DNA of 61,700 nt from Halanaerobium sp. MA284_MarDTE_T2 (GTDB lineage: Bacteria > Bacillota > Halanaerobiia > Halanaerobiales > Halanaerobiaceae): the NCBI RefSeq assembly GCF_003337245.1, contig NZ_QPJE01000013.1, positions 1 through 61,700 of the forward strand. Direction: 5' to 3'. The notes beneath the pieces were generated by a model that ran no database searches, was not told the DNA's origin, and worked only from the letters and a program-made list of their open reading frames with translations. Below, in pieces: positions 25,742 through 34,208 of the stretch. The position numbers and the translations under genes were made by a program. Position 1 is the first letter of the stretch. Each line of letters opens with the position of its first letter.

Positions 25742-26001
25742 TAGGAGTTTCCCCAAAATTTATTTTCAAGCTGCAAAAAGGGGCTTTAGTCATCAACGAA
25801 ATTTTTAGATTTATCTAAAACACAATTCGGGTGTGAAATAGGGCACACTAATCAATGAGTCCTCCTGACTCATGATTAGCTCACTCCATCCTGCAGTTCA
25901 ACCCTATTTCTTCCTTCATTTCGTTAAGATTCATTGACTAAAAATTTCAATATTCCTGCATCTCCCTTTTTTGCAGCAGTATATAAAAAATGGGGAAAGT
26001 C
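25742..26001 (+). mobile_element. Nested-palindrome MITE-like element, copy A
   Basis: About 260 bp, nearly identical (a few substitutions) to the inverted copy at 47384-47642. Ends are imperfect terminal inverted repeats (GGAGTTTCCCC / GGGGAAAGTC). Inside, successive blocks pair in nested order: CTGCAAAAAGGG with CCCTTTTTTGCAG, TTTAGTCA with TGACTAAA, AACGAAAT with ATTTCGTT, GAAATAGGG with CCCTATTTC, and AATCAATGAGTC with GACTCATGATT. It fills the gap between the SorC regulator and lipoate ligase. No ORF. Confidence 0.8.
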
Positions 26002-26009
26002 TATAATAT

Positions 26010-27008
26010 TTAAAAATCCCGTTTTTTTATCCAGTCTACCAGATCAGAAATCATCTCTTTATTACCTTTATCTTTTAGACCCTTTACAGTTTCAATAATA
26101 TTTTCCTTGGTAAAGCGAACACCTTCCAGCACAGGACCCAGCTCTGCAAACAGTTCTGCTTCCATTGCATCAGAATAAACTTTTGCTTTTTCTATCACAG
26201 CATTAACAGAATTAAGCGCTATTTCTACTTCACCCCAGTCAAATCTGTTGGAAAATATTATATCAAATTCAGTAGTTTCTCCATATCTCCAGTCCCAGGA
26301 AGAATATTTTTCATAAAGATCTGCAATTTCTGGCATTTCTGAAGGTGTATAATGCAAAATTTCTTCTGGCTCTACATAAATACTGCTAAAACTTTTTTCC
26401 AGCTTTTCTTTAAGTGAGTCCAGATTAATTTTATCATTAATTTCTTTTAAATTAACAACTCTTGAACGTACAGATTCTATCCCTTTGGAAATAATCTTTT
26501 CTTTTGATACCTGCAGATATTCCACTAGAGATTTAATATCTGTATCCAGCAGTATTGTTCCATGATGATATGCTTTTTTACTGCCAAAATAAAAGGCATT
26601 ACCGGAAAATTTCTTTTCACCAATTACAAGATCATTTCTGCCGGAAAATTCAGCATCAATTCCCAGTCCTTTTACTGCTTCCAGGATAACTGACAGCTGT
26701 TTTTTGAGATTATAACTATCTCTGTCCATCAAAAAAGTAAAGTTTAAATTACCCATGTCATGATAGACAGCTCCTCCTCCTGATAATCTTCGAGCAAGAT
26801 ATCCATCATTTTCTTCCTCCAGAAGGCTGCAGCGGCACTCCTTCCAGGCATTTTGATTTCTGCCTATTACAACTGTATTATCATTCTGCCACAGGTATAA
26901 TATTATCTCATCATCATCAACACTGTTTAACAAATATTCTTCTAAAGCCAGGTTGTACCATGGATTAAATTCTTCTGAATAAATTATTTTAGATTTTTTA
27001 ATACTCAT
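26010..27008 (-). CDS. lplA: Lipoate-protein ligase
   Basis: Attaches free lipoate through lipoyl-AMP to lysines of lipoyl domains, 332 aa, with the catalytic domain and the C-terminal accessory domain. Signature motifs: NLALEEYLL, LWQNDNTVVIGRNQNAW, RRLSGGGAVYHDMGNLNFTFL, GEKKFSGNAFYFGSKKAYHHGTILLDTD. Last gene of the minus-strand operon that begins with the 2-oxoacid/acetoin-dehydrogenase-like E1 and E2 genes; its obvious client in this operon is Lys43 of that E2. Start ATG behind AAAGGAG. Its stop abuts MITE copy A. Confidence 0.93.
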   Translation of the reverse strand: MSIKKSKIIYSEEFNPWYNLALEEYLLNSVDDDEIILYLWQNDNTVVIGRNQNAWKECRCSLLEEENDGYLARRLSGGGAVYHDMGNLNFTFLMDRDSYNLKKQLSVILEAVKGLGIDAEFSGRNDLVIGEKKFSGNAFYFGSKKAYHHGTILLDTDIKSLVEYLQVSKEKIISKGIESVRSRVVNLKEINDKINLDSLKEKLEKSFSSIYVEPEEILHYTPSEMPEIADLYEKYSSWDWRYGETTEFDIIFSNRFDWGEVEIALNSVNAVIEKAKVYSDAMEAELFAELGPVLEGVRFTKENIIETVKGLKDKGNKEMISDLVDWIKKRDF

Positions 27009-27026
27009 AATACTCTCCTTTTTAAA

Positions 27027-27341
27027 TTATTCTTCTTCCTCTAATATATCTTTAATGTCTTTTGCTATTCTGTAGGGTTTTGTAAGCAGCCTTTTGGGTA
27101 AAGAATATAAAATAGAAAATTTCTTCTCTTTAAGCTGTTTGCTCAGCTTAAAGGGCTCTGTCAGGATGTGTTCAACTGTGTCAACTGTATAGTGCTCCAG
27201 CAGTTCTTTTTTGTCAATTCCATGTGAGCTGCCGCATTTATTGCATTTTATTGTCTGAATTTCATCATTTATATAGGTTACTATATGGGGGGTTTCTTCA
27301 TCACATTTTACACAGTATAATTCTGTTTCAACTTTTTCCAT
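27027..27341 (-). CDS. Zinc-ribbon protein of unknown function
   Basis: A 104-aa protein with an N-terminal zinc ribbon: CVKCDEETPH and, 19 residues on, CNKCGSSHG. The rest is basic and alpha-helical (KQLKEKKFSILYSLPKRLLTKPYRIAKDIKDILEEEE). Small proteins of this shape occur in Firmicutes without an assigned job. It lies between the SAF-domain oxidoreductase and lplA, 18 bases before lplA, so it is cotranscribed with the lipoate ligase. Shine-Dalgarno GGAGGTG is clear. Confidence 0.8.
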   Translation of the reverse strand: MEKVETELYCVKCDEETPHIVTYINDEIQTIKCNKCGSSHGIDKKELLEHYTVDTVEHILTEPFKLSKQLKEKKFSILYSLPKRLLTKPYRIAKDIKDILEEEE

Positions 27342-27458
27342 TAATCTAAAACACCTCCAGATTTAATCTTGTAAATTTAAAGCTGTTCAATTTTATTATA
27401 AGATAATATAATCAAAATAGCAATTGCAGATTGGAACAAAAACTTGGCAAAAAATATA

Positions 27459-27498
27459 GGTACCAGACACCGAGAAATTTTTTTAAGTGCCTGATACC
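27459..27498 (-). repeat. GTACC-type hairpin acting as terminator
   Basis: On the minus strand GGTATCAGGCAC pairs with GTGTCTGGTACC; the two non-Watson-Crick positions are G-U pairs in the minus-strand RNA (C-A mismatches on plus). A TATATTTTTT run follows. It lies 13 bases after the oxidoreductase stop. Confidence 0.7.
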
Positions 27499-27510
27499 TG
27501 CTTCATTTTT

Positions 27511-28797
27511 TTACAGCATCTTATCCTGAATCATTCTCAGCTGATAGATAATGGAATCTTTTTTAATTTCAACATCATCATAGGTTAAAAGATCACCTTT
27601 TTTAACATCTGTTTTCATTACAGCACCATGAGTCAGACCCAGGGGGAGGAGGTTTTTCTCTCTGGCAGTCTCAGCTTTTTCGATTGAACCGTGGACAGTA
27701 AAGCCGCCAATCCCATCAAGAGTTTCACCTGTTTTGAGATCCTTTTTAGCCACTGTTATTGTTTCACTGACCAGACCAAACTCTGGAGCAATTGCTGCCT
27801 CTCCCTTAATTACTGCTCTCGCTGCAGAGATTGGAGTTTCCAGACTAACCAGGTGATAAGGTCTGTAGAGTAGATAATTAGGTCCAGAACCCATCTTGGA
27901 GTAAGCAAAACTATCTTTAACTCGCTGATTATCAGAGGTTACTATAACAAATACCCCTGGTGCTACATTTCCAAGCGAATAATCGACTACTCCTTTGCTG
28001 TTCAGGATTCCACCCTGTTCTTTTAGAGAAAATTTTTGGGGAAGATCTTCTACATTGGTAGTTGGCCCATGCATGCCGACAACATCTGGTACAAGGCCTG
28101 TTGCATTGGAGACAGCTGCCATTTCTACCATCGTTTTTGTACCATCAACAAAGGTAGCCAGCATTCTAGGAGTAGTTCCCTTCTTTTCTGCCGTCTCTCG
28201 AACAGTATCCGGATTTGCATCAAGCTGAAGTGGATTGTTTTTACCTTTTCCGGCAGCTACTACTTCAAGTCCCATACTCTTTGCATAATCATATATTTCC
28301 ATAATAGCTGCTGGCTCATCACCGGCTGCACCAGTATAGGTTACACCGGCCCTTTTGGCCATTTTATTAAGGATAGGTCCTATCACAACATCAGCTTCAA
28401 CATTCATCATAACTATATCTTTACCATTCATAATGCTGTTTAATCCAACTTCAGCACCTACTTCTGGTACTCCTGTTGCATCTATTACTACATCAATATT
28501 ATCCACTTCTGTCACTATATTGGAATCAGATGTAATTACTGCTTTGTCCTGCATAACTAAATCTTCTATTTCGGTTTTGCTACTGCTTTCTCTAATCTGG
28601 TTTCCATTTAATCCTGACAGTTTATATGCTGTTTGAGCATTTTCCAGATTAATGTCTACTACAACGGCAATATCTAGTCCCGGCATTGAAGAAGCCATAC
28701 TCACAATATCGGTACCCATCTGACCGGCACCTACCAGAGCAACTTTGATCTTATTTCCCATACTTTCTCTCTTTTTTAACTCATTATAAAGTCTCAT
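27511..28797 (-). CDS. Homoserine-dehydrogenase-like oxidoreductase with C-terminal SAF domain (DRL-related family)
   Basis: NAD(P)-dependent oxidoreductase, 428 aa. A Rossmann fold starts KVALVGAGQMGTDIVSMASS (about residue 18), with DVVIDATGVPEVGAEVGL and TYTGAAGDEPAAIMEIYDYAKSMGLEVVAAGKGKNNP. The catalytic half contains LATFVDGTKTMVEMAAVSNATGLVPDV and GSGPNYLLYRPYHLVSLETP; the last 90 residues form an SAF-type domain. This group is annotated as predicted homoserine dehydrogenase (COG4091). The Brucella DXR-like enzyme DRL, which makes 2-C-methyl-D-erythritol 4-phosphate from DXP, comes from a related or the same family (from memory). Here it lies directly after a polyol PTS, 20 bases from srlB, so a polyol-phosphate dehydrogenase role is likely. 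Confidence 0.85.
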   Translation of the reverse strand: MRLYNELKKRESMGNKIKVALVGAGQMGTDIVSMASSMPGLDIAVVVDINLENAQTAYKLSGLNGNQIRESSSKTEIEDLVMQDKAVITSDSNIVTEVDNIDVVIDATGVPEVGAEVGLNSIMNGKDIVMMNVEADVVIGPILNKMAKRAGVTYTGAAGDEPAAIMEIYDYAKSMGLEVVAAGKGKNNPLQLDANPDTVRETAEKKGTTPRMLATFVDGTKTMVEMAAVSNATGLVPDVVGMHGPTTNVEDLPQKFSLKEQGGILNSKGVVDYSLGNVAPGVFVIVTSDNQRVKDSFAYSKMGSGPNYLLYRPYHLVSLETPISAARAVIKGEAAIAPEFGLVSETITVAKKDLKTGETLDGIGGFTVHGSIEKAETAREKNLLPLGLTHGAVMKTDVKKGDLLTYDDVEIKKDSIIYQLRMIQDKML

Positions 28798-28817
28798 TAT
28801 ATCACCTTTTATTTAAA

Positions 28818-29183
28818 TTATTTTTTGATTATCTTAATAATAGTTCCTTTTTTAATATCTGGCAGTGGAGATTTTTCTACATTAATATCTCCAGGAAGCT
28901 GTGCTTCATCTCTACCGTTAAATCTTAAAGTTGAATGTCCCAACCTGCTTATATTCTTATTAACTACTTCACCAACAGCGGTGATCTTATAATCGTTATC
29001 ATCTATACTTATAATATCACCTGCTTCTATCTCACCCTTTAGCTCTGCTTCTGTATGAATAACAGAGATTTCGGCCAGTTCTGCAGGTGCATTATTATTA
29101 AAAAGAACTATTAAGTCCTGTTCCAAAAATTCGTCAACACCTTCACCTAATCCAGTAACTTCTACTTCATAGATTGTTTCCAA
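28818..29183 (-). CDS. srlB: PTS glucitol/sorbitol-type EIIA component
   Basis: Phosphocarrier of the glucitol PTS family, 121 aa, full length. His43 in ISVIHTEAELKGEI matches the phosphorylated histidine region; KITAVGEVVNKNISRLGHSTLRFNG is the conserved core. It starts with TTG at 29183, 9 bases after GGAGGAGG. It accepts phosphate from HPr and passes it to SrlE. The order srlA - srlE - srlB is the usual one. The dehydrogenase normally coupled to sorbitol uptake (SrlD) is not present; instead the SAF oxidoreductase follows. Confidence 0.93.
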   Translation of the reverse strand: METIYEVEVTGLGEGVDEFLEQDLIVLFNNNAPAELAEISVIHTEAELKGEIEAGDIISIDDNDYKITAVGEVVNKNISRLGHSTLRFNGRDEAQLPGDINVEKSPLPDIKKGTIIKIIKK

Positions 29184-29324
29184 AATTATTCCTCCTCCTG
29201 TATAATTAAGTACAATAACAGCTTTAGAAAAAGTACTAGTATTGCTTTGTCTGCTGCTCTATATCAATAAACAAATTTTGCCTTTTGCTGTATTAGTATT
29301 AATAAGCATTAAGTATATTATCTC

Positions 29325-30338
29325 TTATGAATAGAGGCCAAAACTGGCAAAGTAGGCAATTATTGTTGCCGCTGGCCCTGTTATTACTCTGGAAATCAGT
29401 ACAGCCGGAACTCCAATTTCCTGTGTTTCTGGTTCAGCTTCACCAAGACTTAAACCTACCGGAACAAAATCACAGCCAACCTGAGGATTAATAGCAAACA
29501 GAGCCGGCAGTGCAAATTGTGGCGGAATATTACCTTTTCCAATTTCTACACCTATCATAACACCAATAATCTGGGCAATTACTGCACCGGGTCCAAGAAT
29601 AGGGGACAGAAACGGAAGTGATGCAATAATTGTTAATAATAGAAGTCCAGGTAGTGTACTTGCCAGTGGAGAAAGTGTATTAGCAATAAATTCTCCAAGT
29701 CCAGTAGCATTAATAATACCAATTATTGTTGCGATAAAGGCCATAAAAGGAATAATATTTTTTATCAGCTGATCTATTGTTTCACGTCCTGCCTGATAAA
29801 ATATTCCTACTACTCCACCCATAGCTCTACCTATATTGGCAATAAATCCTGTTATACCACCCTTTTCTTCTTCAGCAGCAGCTTTTTTAGCATTAATATC
29901 TTCTTTTTCTTCTCCAGCTTCGGAAGCTCCTGCAGCTTCTACTTCACTTTCTACAACCTCTGATTCATCTTCTGCATACTCAATAGTACTTTCTTTTACT
30001 CCAGAAACATAAATATCTTCTTTTATAAATTTTGCAAGTGGCCCAACCTGTCCGGCCGGAGTTAAATTAACAGTAGGAATTCTTTTTTTCGGATAAACTC
30101 CTGCCCGTGCAGTACCACCACAGTCAATTACAACACACATAATCTTTTCTTCTGGAACACTATTTGTAAAAGCATCTATTGCCTCTGCTCCACTCATTTC
30201 AGCAATTTTTTTGGCAATCGGATCGATTCCACCACCGGTTATAGATGCAACTACATTTTTTTTATCTGTTGGTTTAAGGACAAGCGGCCCTCCCCAACCA
30301 CTGCTGGAGCGATTAATTTTTACAGCTTTATAAGCCAT
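29325..30338 (-). CDS. srlE: PTS glucitol/sorbitol-type EIIBC component
   Basis: Membrane permease subunit, 337 aa from ATG 30338. The N-terminal EIIB domain begins YKAVKINRSSSGWGGPLVL and carries the phosphocysteine Cys73 in VVIDCGGTARAGVYPKKRIPTVNL. A low-complexity Glu/Ala-rich linker (about 125-165) leads to the EIIC part with GLGEFIANTLSPLAS and NPQVGCDFVPVGLSLGEAEPETQEIGVPAVL. The ATG at 30338 is chosen because AAAGGAGG lies just before it; the frame opens 11 codons earlier. Confidence 0.92.
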   Translation of the reverse strand: MAYKAVKINRSSSGWGGPLVLKPTDKKNVVASITGGGIDPIAKKIAEMSGAEAIDAFTNSVPEEKIMCVVIDCGGTARAGVYPKKRIPTVNLTPAGQVGPLAKFIKEDIYVSGVKESTIEYAEDESEVVESEVEAAGASEAGEEKEDINAKKAAAEEEKGGITGFIANIGRAMGGVVGIFYQAGRETIDQLIKNIIPFMAFIATIIGIINATGLGEFIANTLSPLASTLPGLLLLTIIASLPFLSPILGPGAVIAQIIGVMIGVEIGKGNIPPQFALPALFAINPQVGCDFVPVGLSLGEAEPETQEIGVPAVLISRVITGPAATIIAYFASFGLYS

Positions 30339-30486
30339 TACTTTTCCTCCTTTTATGATTATATTAATCATAACTTTTTAGATTTTTAGTTTGTTTTGCT
30401 TAAATCCTGCCATTCCAGTCAAACAGTTCAGCTGTTTAGATGCTGTTTAACTGACCTGCCAAAACTTTTTTGGATTTAAAATAATA

Positions 30487-31023
30487 TTAAAATCCTTCTA
30501 ATTCTACACCTTCTCTGTTCATCATCCAGACAGTTATACGTTCAGTAACAAGACCTCTTATAAAGATTACTACCACACCAACTATAAAGTACCTTATAGC
30601 CAGAGCGCCAAGAGAAAATCCTGCTTCCTGAATACCGTTGGCAATTCCCATATAGACAAATAATTCAGCCGGATTGGCATGTGGAAAAAGACCCAGGATT
30701 GGATGAACAAATGAAACTGCTGCATCATAAAAAGCGGGCTTATATCTTTCGGGAAGAAAAGTTCCAAATGTATAAGCCATTGGATTGGTCAGGAAAAAGA
30801 CAGCCATAATTGGAAGAAGTGTATAGCGGAGAATAATATTACCGCCAATTCTCTGGGCAAATTTATTTACCCTTTCTTCTCCAATCATGTTTTTAATAGC
30901 ATAAACAGCTGTCATCAGAGCAACAAGAGTTGGAACTATCCCTGTAAGAAAACCAACAAATGTTTTACCACCTTCATTAAATAAACCTATAAACCATTCT
31001 GCAAAAACAGTTAATGCTTCCAT
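30487..31023 (-). CDS. srlA: PTS glucitol/sorbitol-type EIIC component
   Basis: Membrane subunit that translocates the polyol, 178 aa with four to five hydrophobic helices (GFLTGIVPTLVALMTAVYAI, RYTLLPIMAVFFLTNPMAYTFGTFLPERYKP, LGALAIRYFIVGVVVIFIRG) and the ending VWMMNREGVEL. These match the SrlA family. ATG at 31023 is 9 bases after GGAGGTG; the frame continues upstream into the Shine-Dalgarno itself (TTG 31041). A 380-base gap with a long inverted repeat separates it from gutM. Confidence 0.92.
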   Translation of the reverse strand: MEALTVFAEWFIGLFNEGGKTFVGFLTGIVPTLVALMTAVYAIKNMIGEERVNKFAQRIGGNIILRYTLLPIMAVFFLTNPMAYTFGTFLPERYKPAFYDAAVSFVHPILGLFPHANPAELFVYMGIANGIQEAGFSLGALAIRYFIVGVVVIFIRGLVTERITVWMMNREGVELEGF

Positions 31024-31403
31024 TAATTTTAACACCTCCAAAATTTTTGTTAAAACTTAAATCATCAGCAAACTTTTTAACCTTTGCACCACCTCCATTT
31101 TAGATTTTCTTCAGTTTTATGAGTTATTATAAATCAAGTATAAAGATTGGAGTATTTTAGTCAGCTGGCTTTCTCTGTAAACAGTATATTAACCATTTAA
31201 AAACAAGTATTTTTAAAATATTTCTTCCAAGTCTAATTATTTATAATATTATGAATAAATTTTAATACAGAGTTTCAGAGTTAAATGAAGCAGATTTCTG
31301 GGCAGGTTTTATTCCGCATTTATGCTGTTCTGCTGTTTATAATGATTAACCTGTTTAAAATCCACTTCATTATTAATTATACTGTTAAAAATATGTTAAA
31401 AAA
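31024..31403 (-). promoter_or_regulatory. gutM-srlA leader region with interrupted long inverted repeat
   Basis: AATGAAG (31284-31290), GATTT (31293-31297) and CAGGTT (31303-31308) pair in order with AACCTG (31348-31353), AAATC (31358-31362) and CTTCATT (31365-31371). The loop contains GCATTTATGC. No T run follows, so it looks more like an operator or RNA leader than a terminator. The remainder is AT-rich without an ORF. Confidence 0.5.
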
Positions 31404-31775
31404 TTAATCCTCACTCTGAAACTGTGATTTTAAATTTTCCACTGCTTTTTTTACCGCTTCTGTTTTAGCTTTATTTTTAAATTCTTTTTCTTCAAGCTCG
31501 GCTAAAGACTTGCCGATCAGCTCTTTGTCTTTTTTGAAGCGGGCAAATACTGTTATTCCACTCATTCTTTCGGCATCTATAATTGTTTTAGAATCATCAC
31601 TTACCAGAAACACAATAGTGCCGGCACTCAGTTTTCGTGATACTTTACCAATACCAAGCTTTCCCTTCTTTTTTAATTCTCTTATTCTTTTGCGGTAGTT
31701 AGAAATCTGCAGGAATGTAAACAGTGCCTGCAGAATCCAGGCAATTATGATTAATATTATTACTCTTACCCACAT
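31404..31775 (-). CDS. gutM: GutM/SrlM-type glucitol operon activator
   Basis: A 123-aa protein with one N-terminal membrane helix (about residues 3-22, VRVIILIIIAWILQALFTFLQI) and a cytosolic domain containing KLGIGKVSRKLSAGTIVFLVSDDSKTIIDAERMSGITVFARFK, the GutM signature. GutM proteins are accessory activators of glucitol PTS operons. ATG at 31775 is preferred over the GTG at 31784 because AAAAGGTG lies 8 bases before it. It stands between the E2 gene and srlA, tying the dehydrogenase-complex genes and the PTS into one unit. Confidence 0.87.
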   Translation of the reverse strand: MWVRVIILIIIAWILQALFTFLQISNYRKRIRELKKKGKLGIGKVSRKLSAGTIVFLVSDDSKTIIDAERMSGITVFARFKKDKELIGKSLAELEEKEFKNKAKTEAVKKAVENLKSQFQSED

Positions 31776-31933
31776 AAAATTCACACCTTTTCTGGTTAAG
31801 TGATTTTATTAAATATATTTAAAGAAATTCCTATTTAAATTTATAGTATAGAAATTTCCTTTTTAAGCAGCCGCATTGAAATATATATTCACACACTAAA
31901 AAAGCTAATTCCCTGTTTTTTCCTTACAAGTGA

Positions 31934-33187
31934 CTAAAACATGACTTTAGCCGGGAATTCCAGCAGATCTTTTATTTCTTTGAGAAATACTGCAGCTGGT
32001 GCACCTTCTACCAGCCTGTGGTCAAAGGCAAGGCTCAGCCACATCATTGGCTTAATTGTAATTTCATCATCTACGACAACAGGTTTTTTCTTTATTGTTC
32101 CAACTCCCAGTATTCCACTCTGAGGAGCATTGATAATCGGTGTAAATATTTCTGTGCCATACATACCCAGATTGCTTATAGTGAGAGAACCACCTGTTAT
32201 TTCATCTGACTTAAGTTTGTTATTTCTGGCTTTTTCTATAAGTTCTTTTTTCTCTCTTACAATATCTTTTATATTTTTTGCTTCCAGATTTTTAAATACC
32301 GGAACTGTAAGCTTATCATCGACTGAAACTGCAAGTCCTATATTTACTCCCTCATTATGAACAACTTCTACATCATCTTCCATATATGCATTCATAATAG
32401 GATGTCTTTCCATTGCTGCAGCTACTATTTTAATCAGAAGATCGGTTATAGAAACTTTAAGCACATCATCTTTCTGCATCTGATTCCAGCTATCTTTAAG
32501 TTCAATTATTTTTTCCATATTTACTTCACTGGTTACTGTCACATGGGGTATATCTGTCCAGCTTTCTTTAACTTTTTTGGCACTGGACCTTCTAATACCA
32601 CTTAATTTTTCTCTATAAGCTTTAATTTCTGTTCCTTTTTCCATTTCTGCTATATAGTTTTCGATATCTCTTACTTCTATTACATTATTTTCTCCTGTTG
32701 GTTCAACTTTACGCAGATCTATATTTTTCTCTTCAGCAATTCTTCTTACAGCAGGTACTGTTTTTACTTTATCTGTTATTATTTCATCTTTGACTTCTAT
32801 GTCATTTTCTTTTGTCGACTGTTCTTTTTCTGCTGCAGGAGTTTTTTCAGTTTCTTCTGTTTTTTCTGCAGCTTCTTCTTTATCTTGCACTTCTGCTTCT
32901 TTTTCTGAGCCAGCTTCCTTATCAGCAATTAAGTCTTCAATATCTTCTCCTTCTTCACCAATATATCCAATTACTTCAGTGACAGGCACAACATCATCTG
33001 CATCATATATTTTTTTGAGCAGAACACCAGATGCAGGAGCTTCAATCTCAAAATTTGTTTTATCACTGAGAACTTCTAATATTACTTCACCCTCTTCAAC
33101 TGCATCACCTTCATCAACCAGCCAGTTAACAATCTGACCTTCTTCCATGGTCATGCTGAGTTTGGGCATAATCAGCTCTTCTGCCAT
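31934..33187 (-). CDS. Dihydrolipoamide acyltransferase (E2) of an acetoin/2-oxoacid dehydrogenase complex
   Basis: Core of a lipoate-dependent dehydrogenase complex, 417 aa. Residues 1-80 form one lipoyl domain with Lys43 in LSDKTNFE as lipoylation site; an acidic Glu/Lys-rich linker (about 85-140) follows. The E1/E3-binding domain (VPAVRRIAEEKNIDLRKVEPTGENNVIEVRDIENYI) and the catalytic domain (about 190-417) come next. The catalytic His390 is in DHRLVEGA, where the usual HRxxDG motif has Glu instead of Asp. It is 46 bases after E1beta. No E3 gene is nearby, so E3 must be shared. Lipoate ligase is encoded in the same operon. Confidence 0.92.
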   Translation of the reverse strand: MAEELIMPKLSMTMEEGQIVNWLVDEGDAVEEGEVILEVLSDKTNFEIEAPASGVLLKKIYDADDVVPVTEVIGYIGEEGEDIEDLIADKEAGSEKEAEVQDKEEAAEKTEETEKTPAAEKEQSTKENDIEVKDEIITDKVKTVPAVRRIAEEKNIDLRKVEPTGENNVIEVRDIENYIAEMEKGTEIKAYREKLSGIRRSSAKKVKESWTDIPHVTVTSEVNMEKIIELKDSWNQMQKDDVLKVSITDLLIKIVAAAMERHPIMNAYMEDDVEVVHNEGVNIGLAVSVDDKLTVPVFKNLEAKNIKDIVREKKELIEKARNNKLKSDEITGGSLTISNLGMYGTEIFTPIINAPQSGILGVGTIKKKPVVVDDEITIKPMMWLSLAFDHRLVEGAPAAVFLKEIKDLLEFPAKVMF

Positions 33188-33233
33188 AATATTTATACCT
33201 CCTTATAAGTCCATACTTACTTATATACTTATG

Positions 33234-34208
33234 TTATTTAGTTAATTTCATTACAGCATCAATAATTTTTTCTTCACTTGGAATAAATTCTGCCTCTAAC
33301 ACTGGAGAAAATGGTACCGGAGTATTTGGACCTGTAACTCTCTTAATTGGCTTTTCCAGATAATAGAATGCTTCACTGTCAGAAATTCTTGCCGCTATAT
33401 CTCCACCAACTCCACCTCTCCTTGGAGCTTCGTGAACTATAACTACTTTACCAGTTTTACTTACAGACTTAACAATACTTTCCATATCAAGTGGAACCAG
33501 TGTTCTTGGATCTAGTACCTCTGCATCCACTCCTTTTTCTGCAAGTGTTTCAGCAGCATTTAATGCTTTAAATACCATATGAGAAGTCGCTATTATAGTT
33601 ACATCTTTTCCTTCTCTTTTTATATCTGCTTTTCCAAATGGAATAGTATATTCCTCTTCGGGAACTTCGCCTTTTTCGCCATAACCTTTTTTATGTTCTA
33701 CAAACATGACAGGATTATCATCTCTAATGGCTGTTTTGAGTAATCCTTTTAGATCATATGGTGTAGAAGGCATTACAACTTTGAGTCCTGGAATATGATA
33801 AAGCAGTGCTTCCAGGCTCTGAGTATGCTGAGCTCCAGCTTCTGCTGCTCCGGCCGGCATCCTCATTACAAATGGTGCATTCTGCTGGCCGCCAAACATA
33901 TAATGAATTTTTGCCCCCTGATTCATAAGCTGATCAGAAGCTATTGTAACAAAATCCATAAACATTATTTCTGCTACCGGGCGCATCCCCAGCAGTGATG
34001 CTCCAACAGCTGCCCCTGCTATTGCGGCTTCGGAGATAGGAGTATCTCTAACTCTTTCCTCACCAAATTCTTCTATTAAATTACCTGTAACACCAAAAGC
34101 ACCACCATAAACTCCAACATCTTCACCTATTATAAAGACATTTTCGTCTCTCTGCATCTCTTCACGCAGTGCTTCTCTTACTGCTTCTCTTCCTGTTATA
34201 ACTCTCAT
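33234..34208 (-). CDS. TPP-dependent dehydrogenase E1 beta subunit (AcoB/PdhB type)
   Basis: Beta subunit of the thiamine-diphosphate E1 component, 324 aa, full length. Conserved regions: REALREEMQRDENVFIIGEDVGVYGGAFGVTGNL, TPISEAAIAGAAVGASLLGMRPVAEIMFMDF, RMPAGAAEAGAQHTQSLEALLYHIPGLKVVMPSTPYD and the C-terminal VVIVHEAPRRGGVGGDIAARI. The start overlaps the E1alpha stop by one base (TAATG), as expected for subunits made in equal amounts. Acetoin-type and pyruvate-type E1 proteins are alike; the context (no E3, polyol PTS) favours an acyloin substrate. Confidence 0.92.
   Translation of the reverse strand: MRVITGREAVREALREEMQRDENVFIIGEDVGVYGGAFGVTGNLIEEFGEERVRDTPISEAAIAGAAVGASLLGMRPVAEIMFMDFVTIASDQLMNQGAKIHYMFGGQQNAPFVMRMPAGAAEAGAQHTQSLEALLYHIPGLKVVMPSTPYDLKGLLKTAIRDDNPVMFVEHKKGYGEKGEVPEEEYTIPFGKADIKREGKDVTIIATSHMVFKALNAAETLAEKGVDAEVLDPRTLVPLDMESIVKSVSKTGKVVIVHEAPRRGGVGGDIAARISDSEAFYYLEKPIKRVTGPNTPVPFSPVLEAEFIPSEEKIIDAVMKLTK

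Noticed and set aside
27995-28636. Overlapping plus-strand frames opposite the SAF oxidoreductase
   Set aside because: Antisense frames caused by the codon use of the real gene; compositions are unlike proteins.
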